Assembly (NCBI GenBank): GCA_000383115.1
Contig: KB910521.1
Span: forward strand, 174,405 to 230,567
Length of the DNA: 56,163 nt
DNA from: an alpha proteobacterium SCGC AAA015-N04
Lineage (GTDB): Bacteria > Pseudomonadota > Alphaproteobacteria > Puniceispirillales > Marisalimonadaceae
Direction of reading: 5' to 3'
Numbering within the stretch: position 1 is the stretch's first letter; each line of letters opens with the position of its first letter. The position numbers were made by a program, and so were the translations under genes. Under the pieces are notes generated by a model, which had not been told where the DNA came from, ran no database searches, and saw only the letters and a list, made by a program, of their open reading frames with translations. Shown piece by piece: positions 48,944 to 56,163 of the stretch.

Positions 48944-50176
48944 ATGAAAAATATAGCAATTATAGGTGCAGGTGTAACTGGCATAACCACTGCTTATCAA
49001 CTTTTAGAGAGAGGATATACAGTATCCGTTTTTGATAAAAATCGTTATGCAGCTATGGAAACAAGTTTTGCAAACGGTGGCCAATTATCTGCTTGTAATG
49101 CTGAAGTTTGGAATAGTTGGTCAACAGTAGGCAAAGGTATTCAATGGATGTTAAAAAAAGATGCACCATTGTTATTCAGTCCTAAGCTAAATTTTCATAA
49201 AATCAGTTGGATAATGGATTTTATAAGTAATATTCCTAACCACAAAAAAAATACAATTTTAACAGCTAAAATGGCTATAAACAGCAGAGATGAATTTAAA
49301 AGGATTTTAAACCAAGAAAAGATAGATCTAGATCTAGAAGAAAAAGGGATCATGCATTTATGTGATAGTCAAGCTTCTCTGGAACATGGAAGAGAAGTTA
49401 ATGAATGGCTTTTGGAAGCAGGATTAGATCGTAGTGAAATTTCTATAGATGAAATGCTATCTATTGAACCAACTTTAAATCTTAAGAATTTTATTGGTGG
49501 ATTTTACACAAAAAGTGATATGTCTGGTGATATTCATAAATTTACAAAATTACTGGCTGATTCTTGTGAAAAAAAAGGGGTAAAATTCTTTTATGAAACA
49601 GAAATTATTAAAATTATTCATAACAAGAAACAACCAATACTTATCTTTAATCAATCAAATGAAATTCAAAAACAAAATTATGATGGGATAGTAGTTTGTG
49701 CTGGTGTAAATAGTAAATTTATAGCAAATGAACTGGGTGATAAAATCAATATATATCCTGTAAAAGGGTATTCAATTACAATATTACTTAACGATAAAGA
49801 GAGCATCAAAAATGCTCCTTACGTGTCTTTACTAGATGACAAAGCTAAAATTGTTTCAAGTAGATTAGGAAAAAACAGATTTAGAGTTGCAGGCACTGCT
49901 GAATTTAATGGTTATAATAAAGATATAAGAGCTGATAGAATTAATCCTCTTATTAAATGGTGTAACGAACTTTTTCCTAAAGTGTCTACTGAACACGTTA
50001 TTCCATGGACTGGCTTACGGCCTATGACACCAAGTATGGTTCCAAAAGTTGGAAGTGGAAAGTTACCTGGTGTGTTTTATAACACTGGCCATGGACACCT
50101 TGGGTGGACACTTAGCGCATTTACATCTCAACAAATATCTGATCATATAATGAGAAAAGATAATATCTTTAATTAA
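48944..50176 (+). CDS. D-amino acid dehydrogenase (DadA)-like FAD oxidoreductase
   Basis: Membrane-associated flavoenzyme of the DAO family, 410 residues. It opens IAIIGAGVTGITTAYQL and continues ETSFANGGQLSACNAEVW, the DadA hallmark. WMLKKDAPLLFSP and the C-terminal PWTGLRPMTPSMVPKVG and NTGHGHLGWTLS are also DadA-like. It is read from the glycine riboswitch, so its real substrate may be glycine or a glycine-related compound, which would feed glyoxylate to central metabolism (inference). SD GGAG is 6 bases from the ATG. It ends 2 bases from convergent gyrB. Confidence 0.88.
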   Translation: MKNIAIIGAGVTGITTAYQLLERGYTVSVFDKNRYAAMETSFANGGQLSACNAEVWNSWSTVGKGIQWMLKKDAPLLFSPKLNFHKISWIMDFISNIPNHKKNTILTAKMAINSRDEFKRILNQEKIDLDLEEKGIMHLCDSQASLEHGREVNEWLLEAGLDRSEISIDEMLSIEPTLNLKNFIGGFYTKSDMSGDIHKFTKLLADSCEKKGVKFFYETEIIKIIHNKKQPILIFNQSNEIQKQNYDGIVVCAGVNSKFIANELGDKINIYPVKGYSITILLNDKESIKNAPYVSLLDDKAKIVSSRLGKNRFRVAGTAEFNGYNKDIRADRINPLIKWCNELFPKVSTEHVIPWTGLRPMTPSMVPKVGSGKLPGVFYNTGHGHLGWTLSAFTSQQISDHIMRKDNIFN

Positions 50177-50178
50177 TT

Positions 50179-53843
<3,665 letters not shown>

Positions 53844-53866
53844 ATTTGTCCTAAATTTTTTAATAA

Positions 53867-54976
53867 TTAAACTCTCATAGGCATCAAAACAAAAATCACA
53901 CCATCTTGATCAGGGTCTGTAATTAGCGCAGGTGAAGCAGAATCCGATAATAATATTTCTATTTCTTTACCTTGTATTTGCGCAGCAATGTCTAATAAAT
54001 ATTTAGAATTGAATCCAATATCTAAGTTATCACAATCATAGTTAACTTCTAATTCTTCAGAAGCATTGCCTAGATCGTGACTATTAACATTTAATGCTAA
54101 AATATTACCTTTTAATGATAATTTAACCGCTCTTGATTTTTCCATTGAAACCGTAGAGACTCTGTCAATTGCTTTTGAAAAATCATTGTTAGACACAATT
54201 AACTTATTTAAATTCTTCTGCGGAATAACTCTTTGATAATCGGGGAAAGCACCATCGATTAATTTTGTAGTTAATATAGAATTTGGAAAAATAAACTTTG
54301 CTTTAGTACTTGAAATTATTACTTTAACTTGTCCGTCTGTACTATCAATTAATTTTCTTATTTCCCCTACTGCTTTTCTAGGTAAAATTATTCCTTGTAA
54401 TTCTTCTGCGCCATTTGGTAATGGAATTTCAGCCTGCGCTAATCTGTGTCCATCTGTCGCAACAGCTCTTAATTTATCTTTATTCGATGTTGGAACATGT
54501 AAATAAATACCATTTAAATAATATCGTGTTTCTTCTAAAGAAATTGCAAATTTGGTATTATCGATTAAATTTGCAAGATCAATTGATTGTACAGAAAAAT
54601 TACTGCCTTTTTCAATATCTGTCATGACTGGATAATCGTCAACTGGTAATGTAGGTAGAATGAATTGGGATTTACTAGAAGAAATTTCTAAATTTGTATC
54701 TTTTAATTCCACTTTTATTTCTGATCCATCTGTCAATTTTCTAACAATATCATATAATGTGTGTGCAGCTACTGTAATTTTACCTGGATTAGAAACTATA
54801 CACTCAACTGTTTCAACAATGTCCATATCCATATCCGTAGCGGTCAATGAAACTTTTGAAGAATTAGTTTCTATTAATACATTAGATAGAATTGGAATAG
54901 TGTTTCTTTTTTCTACAACTGAATATATATGTCCTAATGGTTTAAGAAAGGTATTTCTATCTATAGTAAAATTCAT
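53867..54976 (-). CDS. dnaN: DNA polymerase III beta subunit (sliding clamp)
   Basis: Dimeric processivity clamp. The 369 residues fold as three clamp repeats: MNFTIDRNTFLKPLGHIYSV begins the first, RNTIPILSNVLI and ATDMDMDIVE are typical, ATDGHRLAQAE belongs to the second, and the C-terminus ends FVLMPMRV, the M-P-M-R ending of DnaN. The 115-base gap to dnaA holds AT-rich sequence with a possible promoter but no DnaA-box cluster that I can see. Confidence 0.97.
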   Translation of the reverse strand: MNFTIDRNTFLKPLGHIYSVVEKRNTIPILSNVLIETNSSKVSLTATDMDMDIVETVECIVSNPGKITVAAHTLYDIVRKLTDGSEIKVELKDTNLEISSSKSQFILPTLPVDDYPVMTDIEKGSNFSVQSIDLANLIDNTKFAISLEETRYYLNGIYLHVPTSNKDKLRAVATDGHRLAQAEIPLPNGAEELQGIILPRKAVGEIRKLIDSTDGQVKVIISSTKAKFIFPNSILTTKLIDGAFPDYQRVIPQKNLNKLIVSNNDFSKAIDRVSTVSMEKSRAVKLSLKGNILALNVNSHDLGNASEELEVNYDCDNLDIGFNSKYLLDIAAQIQGKEIEILLSDSASPALITDPDQDGVIFVLMPMRV

Positions 54977-55091
54977 TTTTAAACCTCAATCTTGACCCTT
55001 AAATTAACCAATAATAATGTGTTATTATAGCATGTTAAAATCAGTTTCAGCAAGTAAATCATATACGAAATTAAATTGAATTTTGGTTAAA

Positions 55092-56163
55092 TTAGAGAGA
55101 GAAAATCAATTTCTTTAGATCATGAATTTGTTTTTTTAAATTAAGATCTTGTTCGCATAATGAAGAGATTTTTTTTACAGCATGCATTACAGTGGTATGA
55201 TCTTTTCCTCCAAATGCCTTTCCTATCTCTGGATAGGAGAAACTAGTCAAGTTTTTACATAAATACATTGCAATTTGCCTTGGCCTTGCAACGTTTATTG
55301 ATCTTCGTGAGGAGATCATATCAAATATTTTTAAATTGAAAAAAGAAGAGACTGTTTCTTGAATGCAGTCAATAGTCAAATTCATTTTATTTTTCAACAA
55401 TAAATCAGATAATAAATCTTCTGAATTTTCTACTGTAATTTCTTTGCCAGTTAGTTCATGGTGCGCCAAAATTCTATTTAATGCTCCTTCTAATTCTCTT
55501 ACGTTTTTAACTATTTTTGTTGCAAGAAATTCTAAAACTTCATGTGGAAAACTAATTTCAATTTGACCAATTTTTTTTATTAATATATCCATTCTTAATT
55601 TGAAATTCATTGGAAGAAAATCAACAACCAATCCACCACCAAGTCTTGATCTAAGTTTTTCATCTAAGTCACTTAATTCAACAGGAGATTTATTTGATGA
55701 TATTATAATTTGTTTACCCTGGTCAATTAAATCGTTAAAAGTGTGAAAAAACTCTTCTTGAGTCGAATCTTTTCCACCTATAAACTGAATATCATCAATT
55801 ATTAATACATCAATGGATCTAAATTGATCTTTAAACTTTATTGTATCTTTCAATCTAATTGCCTTAATGAATTGATACATGAATCGTTCTGCCGACATAA
55901 ATACAATTTTCATATTGGAAAAATTTTTTTTCAGATCAATTGCTATAGCATTTAACAAATGAGTTTTACCCATCCCAACATCTCCATGTATATAAAGAGG
56001 ATTATAGAGAGACGAAACAGATTCCGAAACTTTTTTTTGATGCAGCAAAAGGCATTTGGTTTGACTTTCCAACAACAAAGTTTTTAAAAATAAATTTAGG
56101 ATTTAGTTTGAGTGATACACTTTCTACAAAAGACATTGAAGAATTAATGTTTAAATTCTGATT
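55092..56163 (-). CDS. dnaA: Chromosomal replication initiator DnaA, frameshifted and cut by window edge
   Basis: AAA+ initiator that melts oriC. The open part (55092-56078) holds Walker A GDVGMGKTHLLNA, Walker B VLIIDDIQF, sensor and lid regions, and domain IV with ARPRQIAMYLCKNLTSFSY and GGKDHTTVMHA, the DnaA-box-binding signature. Upstream the correct protein is in another frame: NPKFIFKNFVVGKSNQ and MPFAASKK, the normal lead-in to domain III, is readable from 56163 to about 56030. The frames join across eight consecutive T (56031-56038, eight A in the mRNA); seven would restore DnaA. In the given frame a stop follows within ten codons. Domain I and II are off the right edge. Most likely an assembly error or slippage site rather than a dead gene. 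Confidence 0.93.

Noticed and set aside
48820-49035. 71-codon open frame running through the riboswitch into the dehydrogenase gene
   Set aside because: It covers the second glycine aptamer and the start of the dehydrogenase in another frame; codons and protein look random.
54977-55091. dnaN-dnaA gap considered as oriC
   Set aside because: Only 115 bases, with no TTATCCACA-like cluster. The region upstream of dnaA, a more usual place, is outside the window.

Overview
The window is a strongly AT-rich (by eye about 70% A+T), very densely packed chromosomal segment of an alphaproteobacterium, most likely a streamlined free-living (marine-type) lineage. The support is gene content and order: divergent lysC/ubiG; the DUF1178 and grxC/nitrilase genes; accA-xerD; aroK-aroB-CorC with bolA, a DnaJ-domain gene and cobS-cobT; class I LysRS; DUF1289; folD-HIG1-adenosyltransferase-etfBA; argH-lipoprotein-lysA; chorismate mutase-aminotransferase-tyrA; and dnaA-dnaN-recF-gyrB at the right edge. 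Ubiquinone, heme A and ETF genes point to aerobic respiration. I cannot name the genus from sequence alone. No stretch over 300 bases lacks a gene, and I saw no tRNA, rRNA, insertion sequence, prophage or CRISPR.

Layout. 1-9.6 kb: aspartokinase (cut by the left edge), ubiG, DUF1178, secA, a periplasmic parvulin, argJ, a Nudix hydrolase, glutaredoxin, a Nit2-like amidase and accA. 9.6-19.6 kb: XerD, a secreted protein of unknown function with a newly called 46-residue membrane peptide upstream, shikimate genes aroK/aroB, a CorC-type transporter, BolA, a J-protein, CobS/CobT and ribosomal protein L28. 19.6-28.2 kb: pyrD, lysK, groES-groEL (with a visible terminator and a candidate heat-shock promoter), heme A synthase, aspS, DUF1289 and a cysteine-free DJ-1-like protein. 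28.3-35.6 kb: an ABC permease and binding protein without an ATPase, YggT, folD, a HIG1-type protein, a cobalamin adenosyltransferase, EtfBA and a thioredoxin-like protein. 35.6-46.4 kb: argH, a small lipoprotein, lysA, a zinc-ribbon membrane protein, a YdcF protein, the tyrosine branch operon, gloB, folB with a pteridine-reductase-like SDR, an orphan ABC ATPase and a HAD phosphatase. 46.4-56.2 kb: a flavin amine oxidase, a rhodanese, an EamA transporter with a probable non-ATG start, a tandem glycine riboswitch driving a D-amino-acid-dehydrogenase-like gene, then gyrB, recF, dnaN and dnaA.

Most of this is core metabolism and housekeeping. The observations that deserve a second look are: (i) dnaA is split by a one-base change in an eight-A homopolymer; (ii) a complete two-aptamer glycine riboswitch whose ribosome-binding site can pair with the 3' end of aptamer 2; (iii) an EamA gene with no ATG/GTG/TTG at its real N-terminus; (iv) an SDR next to folB carrying the Asp-Tyr-Lys catalytic pattern of pteridine reductase; (v) separated or incomplete ABC and CobST systems. 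I found no new defence system or mobile island, and I do not claim one.
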